This document shows, piece by piece, positions 1 to 6,837 of a stretch of DNA of 8,434 bases (position 1 is its first letter; the number at the start of each line of letters is the position of its first letter). The DNA lies in NCBI GenBank assembly GCA_022839045.1, contig JALHDI010000154.1, forward strand, positions 1 through 8,434. The letters run 5' to 3'. Under the pieces are notes generated by a model. The model was not told where the DNA came from. It made no database searches and saw nothing but the letters and a program-made list of their open reading frames with translations. A program made the position numbers and the translations under genes. Source of the stretch: Sporomusaceae bacterium. GTDB lineage: Bacteria; Bacillota_C; Negativicutes; Sporomusales_B; UBA7701.

Positions 1-1
1 G

Positions 2-3000
2 CACGGCGGCCCAGACGCGCTGGCCAGCACGGCGGCCAACTGGTCGCTCGGGCACGCCCCGACCAATACGGATGCGGTCATCTTCCTCGGACCCTTCGCC
101 TCGCAACCCGACATGACCTGGGATCTGACGAACAGTGTGGCAGAGTGGCTGCAAACGGGACTTTACACCGGCACGGTGGCGGTGCCGGCGAGCGCCGCCA
201 TGCGGTTCAAGGTGGCCGGCGACATTCACCTTGAGGGCGGCAACATGGTCTTCGCCGGCGATCCGAACGTCATCGGCGGCGGCACGGAAAGCGTCAAGCA
301 CGGGATCGGCTACACGATCGAGGCGGCGAACCTCTTCGTCGGGACCAATGCGACGCTGCATGCCGACGGCAAGGGCTTCCCGGTCCGGCAGGGGCCCGGC
401 AAGGGCAGCACCTACGTCGGAGCGAGCCACGGCGGCGTCGGCGGCATCAACAGCCTCTCCTACGTCCAGCCGCTCCGCTACGGGACGGTGGCCGGCCCCA
501 CGGCGCTGGGCAGCGGCGGCGAGGACAAGGCGGGCGGCGGCGCGCTGAAGATCGCGGTCTCGGGGACGGTGACGGTCCACGGCCGCCTTTCGGCCGACGC
601 GCTTCCGGGCGTGAACGGCGGCGGCTCCGGCGGCTCGGTCTGGATCGCCTCGGGGACGCTGCGCGGCACGGGGCGCATCCCCGCCAACGGAGGCACGAGC
701 AGCAACGTCGCATGCCACGGCGGCGGAGAGCGCGTCGACATCGGCGGCACGGTCAACGACTTCGCCGGCGATCTGCTGGCCAACGGCTACGGCGGCTCGA
801 GCTACAAGCGCGGCACCACGGGCTCTATCCTGCTGCCGCAGTCGTCCGGCGTCGGCCTGACCTTGGCCCATTTCGCGCCAACCCGCAGCATCGCCTTCGG
901 CAACGCCGTCGCGTTCGGCGCCGCGACCATCCCGGCCGCGGTCACGGTGACGCTCGACGCCAACGAAGGCGACAACCACTTCGGCTTCGACACGCTGACC
1001 ATCGCGAACGGCGGAACCGTCGCCTGTCTGGGCAACGTGCTGGTCACCAACGAAGCCGCAGGCGGCACGGGCGCCAACCGCTACGGCGAGGGCGTCGCGA
1101 TCACCGTGACGAAGCTCATGATCGACGCGGGCGGGGCCTTGCAGGCGGACGACGGCGGCTTCGGCCCCGGAGCCGGGCCCGGAGGATCGGGGTCTTATCT
1201 CTACGGCGGCGGCTACGGCGGCCGCGGCGGCGTCAACAATGCGGAGGGGTTCGCCAAGGCCATCGCCGCCATGAAGCCGTGCTACGGCAGCGCCTACGGC
1301 CCGACGGCGCTGGGCAGCGGCGGCAGCGGCAACGGCGGCGCGATCAAGGTGACGGTCGTCGACACGGCCACGGTCAACGGGCGCCTCTCGGCCAGCTCGA
1401 TGTTCCAAAATCAAAACGCCTCGCTCGGTTCCGGTGGCTCGGTCTGGATCACGGGAGGCACGCTGGAAGGGAGCGGCGTGATCGCCGCCAACGCCTCGCT
1501 GGCCAGCTGCACGGTGGCCGATCACGGCACGGCGGGCGTCGTCCAGAGCGGTTCGGCCGTCGTGGCGATCACAAACTCTATCGTCTGCTTCAACCGGGAC
1601 GATCTCGTCGGCGCGGTCTCGGCGGTCTTCTCGAGCATCGGCGACGACGGCGCCGCCGACCCGCTCTTCGAATACGGGTACTACCTGGCCGCCGGCAGCC
1701 CCTGTCTGGGCGCGGGGTCGGCCACGGCCGCGACCCTGGGCCTGGACGGCTACGCGAAGAACAGCGCGGGCGACACCTACGGGCCGACGGAAACGGTCAA
1801 CAGGGGGTTCCACTATCCGCACGGCTTCGACATGCAGTACCCCGACATCTACGTCGCGCCGACGGGCGACGACACGCTCAACGACGGCAAGACCTCCGGC
1901 CAGCCCTTCCGCTCCGTCACAAAAGCGCTGGCCACGGCGCACGATGGCACGCGCATCCACGTGGCGGCCGGCGACTACACCAAGGCGACCGAGACGTATC
2001 CGCTCGCGCTCGTGGACAAGATCGGCGTCTCCATCGCCGGCACGAACGCCGCGTTGACGCGCCTCGACGCCGGGGCCCAATCCGGCAAGCGCGTGTTGTC
2101 CGCCAAGAACGCGCACCGGCTTGCAATCGGCGGCCTCACCCTGGCGGGCGGCAGCGCCAACGAGGGCGCGGGCGCGCGGTTCGAGAATAGCCGGAACGTG
2201 TCGCTGACGGACTGCACGATCCGCGACAACGCCTACACCGCCTCCGGCGCCGCGTTTTCGGGCGGCGGCATCTACGCCACGGCCGAAACCTCGCTGACGC
2301 TGACCGGCTGCACCGTGCGCGACAACCTGATTTACCAGCCCAACAGCGGCGTCGGGGGCGTGAAGGGCGGCGGAATCTATTCCGACGGGGCGCTGGCGAT
2401 GCGGGACACGCTCGTCTTCAACAACAGCCTCTCCCACGCTGGCGTCAACAAGACGCAGGGCTGCGGCATCTACTTCGGCGGCGACTCGCTGGACTTGTTC
2501 AACGTGCTGCTCTCGGGCAACACGGCGGCAAATAAGTTGGAAGCCGCGGGCGCGGTCTACGTCGCCGCCGGCAGTGCCTCGCTGGCCAGCTGCACAGTGG
2601 CCGAGCACGGCACGGCGGGCGTTGTCCAGAGCGGCGCGGCCGTCGTCGCGATGACCAACTCCATCGTCTGCTTCAACCGGGACGATCTCGTCGGCGCGGT
2701 CTCGGCGGTCTTCTCCAGCATCGGCGACGACGGCGCCGCCGACCCCCTCTTCGAATACGGGTACTACCTGGCCGCCGGCAGCCCCTGCCTGGGGGCGGGA
2801 TCGGCCACGGCCGCCAGCCTAGGCCTGGACGGCTACGCCAAGAACGTTGCAGGCGATGTGTATGGGTCGACGGATATTGTCAACATGGGGTTCCACTATC
2901 CAACGGGTTTCAACATCCAGTATTCCGACATCTACGTGGCAACTACAGGCGACGACACGCTCAACGACGGAAAGTCGGCGGAACAGCCCTTCCGCACCGT

Positions 3001-5056
3001 CACCAAGGCCTTGGCGACGGCGCATCATGGCACGCGCATCCACATAGCGGCGGGCGATTACACCAAGGCCACCGAGACGTATCCCCTTGTCCTCTCCGAC
3101 AAGACCGGCGTCGAAATAATCGGCGCGAGTGACGCTCTTACCAAGCTGGACGCCGGAGTCCAAACCGGCAAACGCGTGATGGAGACGAAGTGGGCGCACC
3201 GCCTTTCGATATCGGGAGTCACCTTCACCGGCGGCAATGCCAACGAAGGGGCCGGCCTGCGCCTCGAGAACAGCCGGCAAGTCCTGCTTGAGAATTGCAC
3301 GATCAGTAAAAACGAATATTCGGTCAACGCCGGGTCTAACGCTGGCGGGGGTGTTTATGTCACGGGCGATGCGTCTCTGGCTCTCATCGGCTGCACGATC
3401 CGCGAGAACCGGCTGCACCAGCCCTACACCGGAGCGTCGACCGCCAAGGGCGGTGGAATATATTCCGCTGGGACGTTGGCGCTACGGGACACCGCCATTG
3501 TGAACAACTCCCTGACCCATGCGGTCGCTAACAAGACGGAAGGCTGCGGGCTCTATTTTGGCGGCGACAATCTGGAAATGTTCAACGTCCTCGTCTCCGG
3601 CAACACCGTGTCGTTTCAGGATGCCGGCGGCGCTATTGGCATCGCCGCTGGCGGCGCATCGCTGGCCAACATCACGGTTGCCGACAACGCGTCGGCGGGC
3701 GTCGTCCAGTCCGGCACTGCGGTCGTCGCGGTCACCAACTCCATAGTATGGGGCAACGTCGGCGAGCTCGTCGGCACGGCGTCGGTGGGCTTCTCCAGCA
3801 TCGGCGTCGATCCGCTTTTCGAGTATGGCTATTACCTTTCCGCTTCGAGCCCATCTCTTGGGGCGGGTTCCGCGACGGCGGGGAGCCTGGGTCTTGCATC
3901 ATACGCGAAGAACAGCGCCGGCGATGCGTACGGTCCGACCGATGTTGTCAACATGGGGTTCCACTATCCGTCGGGATTCGATCTTCAATACGCCGACATA
4001 TACGTGGCGCCGACGGGTGACGACACCCTCAACGACGGAAAGTCGTCTGAACAGCCCTTCCAAACTGTTACCAAGGCACTGGCAATGGCTCATCACGACA
4101 CGCGCATCCATCTCGCGGCAGGCGACTACACCAAAGCCACCGAGACGTTTCCACTTGTCTTCCCCGATAAGACCGGCGTGTCCATCATAGGCACGAACGC
4201 CGCGATTACCAAGATTGATGCCGGCATCCAGTCCGGCAAACGCGTGATGGATGTAAAGTGGGCACACCGACTTTCGATTTCCAGCGTCACATTCACAGGC
4301 GGCAACGTAAACCAAGGGGCAGGTATGCGCTTCGAAAATTGCCGGAGCGTCCTCTTGACGGACTGCGCGATCACCAACAACACATACTCTAGTTCAGGTG
4401 ATTCTTGGCAACCGGATCCAGCAGACCTACGTCAATGCGCCGGCTGCGAAGGGTGCCGGGATCTATTCGACAGGAACGCTGGTGCTGCGGAACACGGTCG
4501 TCGCCGACAACACTCTGACCCATGCGAGCGCCAACAGGACGGAAGGCTCCGGAATCTACTTCTCCGGGGATTCGCTGGCGCTGTTCAACTCTCTTCTCAT
4601 CGACAACGCCGCATCGCAGCAGGATGTCGCTGGCGCTGTTTACGTCGCCTCCGGCCCCGCCGCTCTGACCAACTGCACGGTCGCGGCCAACATAGGTGGC
4701 GGCGTCCGCCGTTCGGGCGGCACGGTGGAGGCCGTCAATTCGATCCTCTGGGGCAACGGCGTGGACAGCAGGGCGCGGTCTCGATCGCGTACTCCTGCGT
4801 CTCCAACGGCGTCGACTACGTGGACGGCGGGCACAACGTCACTGCGGCGGCGTTGCCATTCCAGCTCTTCGTCGACGCGGCGGCGGGGGACTACCGCCTG
4901 GCGGACGGCTCGCCCTGCGTCAACGCGGGTCTCAATCAGCCGTGGATGGCCGGCGCGACCGATCTCTCCGGCCTGCGCCGCGTCATGGCCGGCGTCGTGG
5001 ACATGGGCGCGTACGAGTGGGAGCCGCCGGCGGCCACGCTGCTGATCATCCGATGA
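2..5056 (+). CDS. Giant right-handed beta-helix repeat protein with glycine-rich N-terminal domains and DUF1565-like units (5'-partial, internally frameshifted)
   Basis: The frame is open from base 2 to the TGA at 5054-5056 (1684 codons in the window). The residues before the first ATG at 113 (ANWSLGHAPTNTDAVIFLG) read as good protein, so the true start lies upstream. Order of parts: N-terminal linker; two glycine-rich domains sharing GPTALGSGG and GGSVWI; the tail of a beta-helix unit; then units that each begin DIYVAxTGDDTLNDGK, continue QPFxxVTKALA, RIHxAAGDYTKATET and LxxDKxGVxIxG, and run into Asn/Gly-rich coils (xxNSLxHA, GGGIYS, CTIRxN). The opening of each unit matches the DUF1565 pattern seen at the start of parallel beta-helix (pectate-lyase-like) proteins. 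The end (SPCVNAG, then DLSGLRR, then VDMGAYEW) is the usual closing signature of such proteins in PVC bacteria. Role inferred: exported adhesin or matrix protein, possibly binding polysaccharide. No catalytic motif, transmembrane anchor or sorting tail is visible; the signal peptide would lie outside the window. Codons from about 4400 to 4772 are out of frame with respect to the repeat sense. Confidence 0.85.
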   Translation, partial: HGGPDALASTAANWSLGHAPTNTDAVIFLGPFASQPDMTWDLTNSVAEWLQTGLYTGTVAVPASAAMRFKVAGDIHLEGGNMVFAGDPNVIGGGTESVKHGIGYTIEAANLFVGTNATLHADGKGFPVRQGPGKGSTYVGASHGGVGGINSLSYVQPLRYGTVAGPTALGSGGEDKAGGGALKIAVSGTVTVHGRLSADALPGVNGGGSGGSVWIASGTLRGTGRIPANGGTSSNVACHGGGERVDIGGTVNDFAGDLLANGYGGSSYKRGTTGSILLPQSSGVGLTLAHFAPTRSIAFGNAVAFGAATIPAAVTVTLDANEGDNHFGFDTLTIANGGTVACLGNVLVTNEAAGGTGANRYGEGVAITVTKLMIDAGGALQADDGGFGPGAGPGGSGSYLYGGGYGGRGGVNNAEGFAKAIAAMKPCYGSAYGPTALGSGGSGNGGAIKVTVVDTATVNGRLSASSMFQNQNASLGSGGSVWITGGTLEGSGVIAANASLASCTVADHGTAGVVQSGSAVVAITNSIVCFNRDDLVGAVSAVFSSIGDDGAADPLFEYGYYLAAGSPCLGAGSATAATLGLDGYAKNSAGDTYGPTETVNRGFHYPHGFDMQYPDIYVAPTGDDTLNDGKTSGQPFRSVTKALATAHDGTRIHVAAGDYTKATETYPLALVDKIGVSIAGTNAALTRLDAGAQSGKRVLSAKNAHRLAIGGLTLAGGSANEGAGARFENSRNVSLTDCTIRDNAYTASGAAFSGGGIYATAETSLTLTGCTVRDNLIYQPNSGVGGVKGGGIYSDGALAMRDTLVFNNSLSHAGVNKTQGCGIYFGGDSLDLFNVLLSGNTAANKLEAAGAVYVAAGSASLASCTVAEHGTAGVVQSGAAVVAMTNSIVCFNRDDLVGAVSAVFSSIGDDGAADPLFEYGYYLAAGSPCLGAGSATAASLGLDGYAKNVAGDVYGSTDIVNMGFHYPTGFNIQYSDIYVATTGDDTLNDGKSAEQPFRTVTKALATAHHGTRIHIAAGDYTKATETYPLVLSDKTGVEIIGASDALTKLDAGVQTGKRVMETKWAHRLSISGVTFTGGNANEGAGLRLENSRQVLLENCTISKNEYSVNAGSNAGGGVYVTGDASLALIGCTIRENRLHQPYTGASTAKGGGIYSAGTLALRDTAIVNNSLTHAVANKTEGCGLYFGGDNLEMFNVLVSGNTVSFQDAGGAIGIAAGGASLANITVADNASAGVVQSGTAVVAVTNSIVWGNVGELVGTASVGFSSIGVDPLFEYGYYLSASSPSLGAGSATAGSLGLASYAKNSAGDAYGPTDVVNMGFHYPSGFDLQYADIYVAPTGDDTLNDGKSSEQPFQTVTKALAMAHHDTRIHLAAGDYTKATETFPLVFPDKTGVSIIGTNAAITKIDAGIQSGKRVMDVKWAHRLSISSVTFTGGNVNQGAGMRFENCRSVLLTDCAITNNTYSSSGDSWQPDPADLRQCAGCEGCRDLFDRNAGAAEHGRRRQHSDPCERQQDGRLRNLLLRGFAGAVQLSSHRQRRIAAGCRWRCLRRLRPRRSDQLHGRGQHRWRRPPFGRHGGGRQFDPLGQRRGQQGAVSIAYSCVSNGVDYVDGGHNVTAAALPFQLFVDAAAGDYRLADGSPCVNAGLNQPWMAGATDLSGLRRVMAGVVDMGAYEWEPPAATLLIIR
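314..757 (+). repeat. Glycine-rich domain, copy 1 (coding)
   Basis: First of two related glycine-rich domains inside the giant protein. Landmarks are LHADGKGF, GGVGG, GPTALGSGG (494-520), GGALKI, GRLSA, GGSVWI (629-646), GTGRIPANGG and GGGERVDIGG. The alternation of short beta-like stretches with GG-rich turns looks like a repetitive beta-helical or beta-roll fold. This copy has a complete end (NGG, about 10 residues, then GGGERVDI), which shows what copy 2 lacks. I do not recognise a named family. Confidence 0.6.
1100..1492 (+). repeat. Glycine-rich domain, copy 2, C-terminally truncated (coding)
   Basis: Second copy of the glycine-rich domain. It aligns with copy 1 at a fixed offset of 804 bases over GPTALGSGG (1298-1324), GGAIKV, GRLSA, GGSVWI (from 1433) and GSGVIAAN. 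Copy 1 continues NGG...GGGERVDIGG at this point, but copy 2 stops after IAAN (Asn codon 1490-1492). The next codon already belongs to a beta-helix unit tail. The domain is therefore truncated by about 20 residues relative to copy 1. Confidence 0.6.
1493..1843 (+). repeat. Partial beta-helix unit (unit 0), C-terminal third only
   Basis: Begins ASLASCTVADHGTAGVVQSG and corresponds codon for codon to 2576-2926 of unit 1 at an offset of 1083 bases. It contains TNSIVCFNRDDLVGAVSAVFSSIGDD in segments, DPLFEYGYYLAAGSPCLGAG and GFHYPHGF. The first 244 codons of the unit (counterpart of 1844-2575), including the DUF1565-like opening, are absent. It is nearly identical in DNA to the same part of unit 1: 1580-1704 against 2663-2787 differs at only two positions, so the two copies diverged recently or are kept alike by gene conversion. 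Confidence 0.8.
1844..2926 (+). repeat. Beta-helix unit 1, full length (361 codons)
   Basis: Full unit opening DIYVAPTGDDTLNDGK at 1844, followed by QPFRSVTKALATAH, RIHVAAGDYTKATET and GKRVLSAKNAHRLAIGG. The coil region carries CTIRDN, GGGIYA, CTVRDN, GGGIYS and GCGIYFGGDSLDLFN, ending with the conserved tail NSIVCFN, DPLFEYGYYLAAGSP and GFHYPTGFNIQYS. The opening matches the DUF1565 pattern; the coils resemble parallel beta-helix repeats with Asn and small residues at turns. Full length is 1083 bases. Confidence 0.8.
2927..3994 (+). repeat. Beta-helix unit 2, full length (356 codons)
   Basis: Same order of motifs as unit 1, starting DIYVATTGDDTLNDGK. It is 15 bases shorter, fully explained by one residue fewer near SFQDAGGAIG, the absence of the DDGAA insert after SSIG (five residues in unit 1), and one residue more elsewhere or an equivalent gap placement. 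Its protein sequence is closer to unit 3 (GKRVM, KWAHRLSIS, VTFTGGN) than to unit 1. Its DNA uses more A/T at third positions than units 0 and 1. Confidence 0.8.
3995..4772 (+). repeat. Beta-helix unit 3, damaged by a 65-base deletion and a second indel
   Basis: Starts DIYVAPTGDDTLNDGK and follows unit 2 closely up to TNNTYSSSG (Gly codon 4397-4399). The segment expected next, which in unit 2 reads about GGGVYVTGDASLALIGCT, is missing. Homology resumes one base out of frame at 4401 (ILGNRIQQTY against unit 2 IRENRLHQPY) and continues as GAGIYSTGTLVLRNT, GSGIYFSGDSLALFN and NSILWGNGVDS. Between the shared Tyr codon and Asn-Arg pair, unit 2 has 87 bases and unit 3 has 22, a shortfall of exactly 65. 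Confidence 0.8.
4400..4772 (+). other. Out-of-frame stretch inside the giant beta-helix gene
   Basis: In the open frame this stretch encodes an Arg/Cys-rich sequence (QCAGCEGC, RRRQHSD, RCLRRLRPRR) with no likeness to the units. The frame one base later (4401 onward) gives clear unit sequence up to SILWGNGVDS near 4767. The original frame becomes sensible again from about 4772 (GAVSIAYSCVSNG). The restoring change is equivalent to one lost base around 4767-4772; for example one missing C in a Ser-Gln codon pair would give it. The stretch spans about 124 codons and has no stop in either frame. It may be a real paired mutation or two assembly errors. Confidence 0.75.
4773..5053 (+). other. C-terminal cap of the beta-helix protein
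   Basis: After unit 3 the protein does not repeat the GFHYP tail. It ends differently: GAVSIAYSCVSNG, GGHNVTA, LFVDAAAGDYRLADGSP, CVNAG, DLSGLRRV and VDMGAYEW, then EPPAATLLIIR and stop. The DYRLxxGSPCxNAG...D(I/M)GAYE ending is typical of bacterial choice-of-anchor or parallel beta-helix proteins in PVC lineages (family knowledge). No transmembrane helix or PEP-CTERM-like tail follows, so the anchor, if any, is not here. Confidence 0.65.
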
Positions 5057-6744
5057 TGGAACTCCATGCGGCTACGGATTTCGGCGACGAGTTCGTCGGA
5101 GGCGATCGGTTCTACGACCGCGCGAACATCGACGCGCTGATGGCGTATCTCGCGTCGATGGGCGTCAAGCGGCTGGAATGGATCTACCACTGCTGGCTGG
5201 CGTTCGACGACTCGTACCCTCTCGGCTTCGACATCGAAGCCGAGGCGGTTCGCGCCGCGCATCGGCACGGCCTCGAATTCGTGGCGGTCATCAAGCCCTT
5301 CGAGTGCCTGGGGCTTTTTCTGCTGCCCCATGCGTTCCCCATTGCGAAGTCCGAGTGCTGGAACAGCGTCCGCGGCCTCTTCCATCAAGTCTCCGATCTG
5401 GCGATCGCCCGGCCGGACTTGTGCCTGAAGCGCAAGCCCGGCGTCCGCGATCCGGGCGGGCCGGTGGCGGCCGTCCGCCTCGTCAAGGCCGACGACCGCC
5501 CCAGTGGACTGGAGGCGGACGACCTTTCGATCTGGACGAGCCATGAGAACGGCTCGTGGTCGCGCTACGAAGGCCCGTTTCGCCTGGAACAATCGGTCGA
5601 ATGGCGGCCGCTGTTCCCCAAGCCGGGCAACTGCCGCATCCTGACGTTGTCCGGGCTGGCGATTCCCGAGAGCCGGCGCTACATCGAGGTGCGCACCCGC
5701 CGCCCCGATCCGAACGGGGATTTCGTGTGCGACCTGGAGTCGGTCGTCGAACTCGTCGGGGCTGACGGCGCGGTCCTTCCCCAAACGCCGCCGGGCCTGA
5801 TATTCGAGCGCGACCGCTTCGGCCCGCTCAAGTCCCCGGCGTTCCGGAAGGTAACGCGCCACTGGAACACGCCGGAAGTCGAGGCGCTGCTCGCCGGGGC
5901 GCAGGAGCGTCTGGCGCAATGGAACGCCGACACGCGCGACTACGCCCACAAGGGGCAGCCCTACGTGGCCTACGACTTCAACCGCCGCGGGCGCGTGGCG
6001 GTCGCGCGCGGCGTGGACGAGGCGCTCCCCATTCCTCATCCCGTCTACCCTGAGGTGCGCGCGTACTGGCTGTCAAAGGCGCGCCGCTTCCTCGACTTGG
6101 GCGCGGACGGGATCAACTTCCGCCACTGCACCCATTTCAACCAGTACGATCATCGCGAGTACGGGTTCAACGAGCCTGTCTTAAAGCGCGCGGGCGGGAG
6201 CCTCAACATGGGCGAGGTGGCCCGGGTGAACGGCGAGGCCTACACGCAGCTCCTGCGCGAGGCCGCGGCGCTGACCCATTCGCACGGCAAGCCCTTCGGC
6301 GTGCACGTCCTGACGCACTACTTGCGGGCTTCGGAGGAAAACCGCGGCGATGCGATCATCGGTAACTTCGATCTGCCGTGGGAGACCTGGGTGCGCGAAT
6401 TCGCAGACTACGTCGTCTTTCGCGGCGCCATGGGCTGCCGGCCCGCGACCGTGCGTGAGGTCGTGGACCGCATCGGGCTTGTCTGCCGAGAGGCGGGCAA
6501 GCCCCTCGTCTACCAGTCCAACCGCCGCCAGTATTCGTTCGACGGGCCGTTGCCGGTGCAGGATCACGAGCTGGAGTGGGTGACCCGTCATCCGGACGTG
6601 TCCGCCTACCAGCTCTACGAGACGGCCTCGTTCACCCGGCTCGACGCGCAAGGCCGGCTGGAGGGCAGCGAGGCCGTCCGGGCGCTTGTCAGCAAACACG
6701 GGTTTGCCTCCCGGCTCTCTCGCTTACCGAAACATAATCCTTAA
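5053..6744 (+). CDS. TIM-barrel, glycoside-hydrolase-like (GHL10-like) hypothetical protein with a beta-rich insert
   Basis: Encodes 563 residues from the ATG at 5053; a second in-frame ATG at 5056 is equally possible. The first ATG overlaps the upstream TGA as ATGA, and I see no good Shine-Dalgarno sequence before it, which favours translational coupling. There is no signal peptide, so a cytoplasmic location is likely. Probable barrel strands in order: VKRLEWIYH (38-46), LEFVAVIKPFE (74-84), PYVAYDFN (303-310), ADGINFRHCTHF (351-362), KPFGVHVLTH (413-422), DYVVFRGAMG (452-461), KPLVYQSNR (484-492) and VSAYQLYE (516-523). Between strands 2 and 3 a segment of roughly residues 157-257 is beta-rich (SIWTSHENGSW, RILTLSGLAIP, RYIEVRTR, ESVVELVGADG) and looks like an inserted beta-sandwich. 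Acidic candidates for an active site are Glu42, Glu84, Asp308, Asp352, Asp366, Glu369 and Glu374; none is proven. The layout resembles GHL10-type (glycosyl-hydrolase-like 10/DUF187-like) proteins, but the exact family is unproven. Confidence 0.8.
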   Translation: MMELHAATDFGDEFVGGDRFYDRANIDALMAYLASMGVKRLEWIYHCWLAFDDSYPLGFDIEAEAVRAAHRHGLEFVAVIKPFECLGLFLLPHAFPIAKSECWNSVRGLFHQVSDLAIARPDLCLKRKPGVRDPGGPVAAVRLVKADDRPSGLEADDLSIWTSHENGSWSRYEGPFRLEQSVEWRPLFPKPGNCRILTLSGLAIPESRRYIEVRTRRPDPNGDFVCDLESVVELVGADGAVLPQTPPGLIFERDRFGPLKSPAFRKVTRHWNTPEVEALLAGAQERLAQWNADTRDYAHKGQPYVAYDFNRRGRVAVARGVDEALPIPHPVYPEVRAYWLSKARRFLDLGADGINFRHCTHFNQYDHREYGFNEPVLKRAGGSLNMGEVARVNGEAYTQLLREAAALTHSHGKPFGVHVLTHYLRASEENRGDAIIGNFDLPWETWVREFADYVVFRGAMGCRPATVREVVDRIGLVCREAGKPLVYQSNRRQYSFDGPLPVQDHELEWVTRHPDVSAYQLYETASFTRLDAQGRLEGSEAVRALVSKHGFASRLSRLPKHNP

Positions 6745-6784
6745 TAATCGGGAAGAATTCAGGAGTAAAACGGGTAGTTTCGGG

Positions 6785-6814
6785 TTGACAAGTGTGAAAC
6801 AATCCCACTAGCAG
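6785..6814 (+). promoter_or_regulatory. Possible sigma-70 promoter (perfect -35, weak -10)
   Basis: TTGACA at 6785-6790 is a full match to the -35 consensus. The best -10 at a workable distance is TAGCAG (6809-6814, 18-base spacer), which matches only three of six positions. A regulated promoter needing an activator would look like this, but so would chance. It would drive the secreted DUF2341/LamG gene with a leader of about 50 bases. Confidence 0.3.
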
Positions 6815-6821
6815 TTTGGGA
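6803..6821 (+). promoter_or_regulatory. Small inverted repeat in the promoter region
   Basis: TCCCA (6803-6807) and TGGGA (6817-6821) are perfect inverted arms around a 9-base loop. The repeat overlaps the possible -10 element and is followed by AAAAG rather than a T tract, so an operator is more plausible than a terminator. Arms of five bases can occur by chance. Confidence 0.2.
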
Positions 6822-6837
6822 AAAAGTGTCCTGATTC

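Noticed and set aside
113..115. ATG at 113 as the start of the giant protein
   Set aside because: The same frame is open to base 2 and reads as sensible protein (ANWSLGHAPTNTDAVIFLG) before this ATG, with no ribosome-binding site at it; the gene starts upstream of the window.
712..2190. 492-codon + strand open frame in another phase
   Set aside because: Very Arg-rich shadow of the glycine-rich domains and unit 1, whose own frame gives the coherent repeats.
1493..4772. CRISPR or non-coding tandem repeat array
   Set aside because: The repeat period is about 1070-1083 bases, keeps a reading frame and follows protein domain structure, so it is an intragenic coding repeat.
4755..4785. Programmed ribosomal frameshift to recover the sense frame
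   Set aside because: No slippery heptamer or convincing downstream structure is visible at either shift point, and two opposite events would be needed; indels explain it more simply.
4398..5045. A separate 215-residue gene starting at 4398
   Set aside because: Its first part is the displaced sense frame of beta-helix unit 3, and after about 4767 it turns into low-complexity Arg/Ser/Thr sequence, a shadow of the true C-terminal cap. It is a product of the indels, not a gene.
4696..5052. Longer N-terminus for the TIM-barrel protein from an ATG at 4696
   Set aside because: The added residues are Arg-rich and overlap the C-terminal cap of the upstream gene; the ATGA overlap at 5053 is a much better start.
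4936..6039. 367-codon open frame on the minus strand
   Set aside because: It lies antisense to two well-supported genes, has the Arg/Ala/Gly-rich look of GC-rich shadow frames and shows no recognisable domain.
6803..6830. Intrinsic terminator after the TIM-barrel gene
   Set aside because: The hairpin has only five pairs and is followed by A residues, not a T tract, on the + strand.
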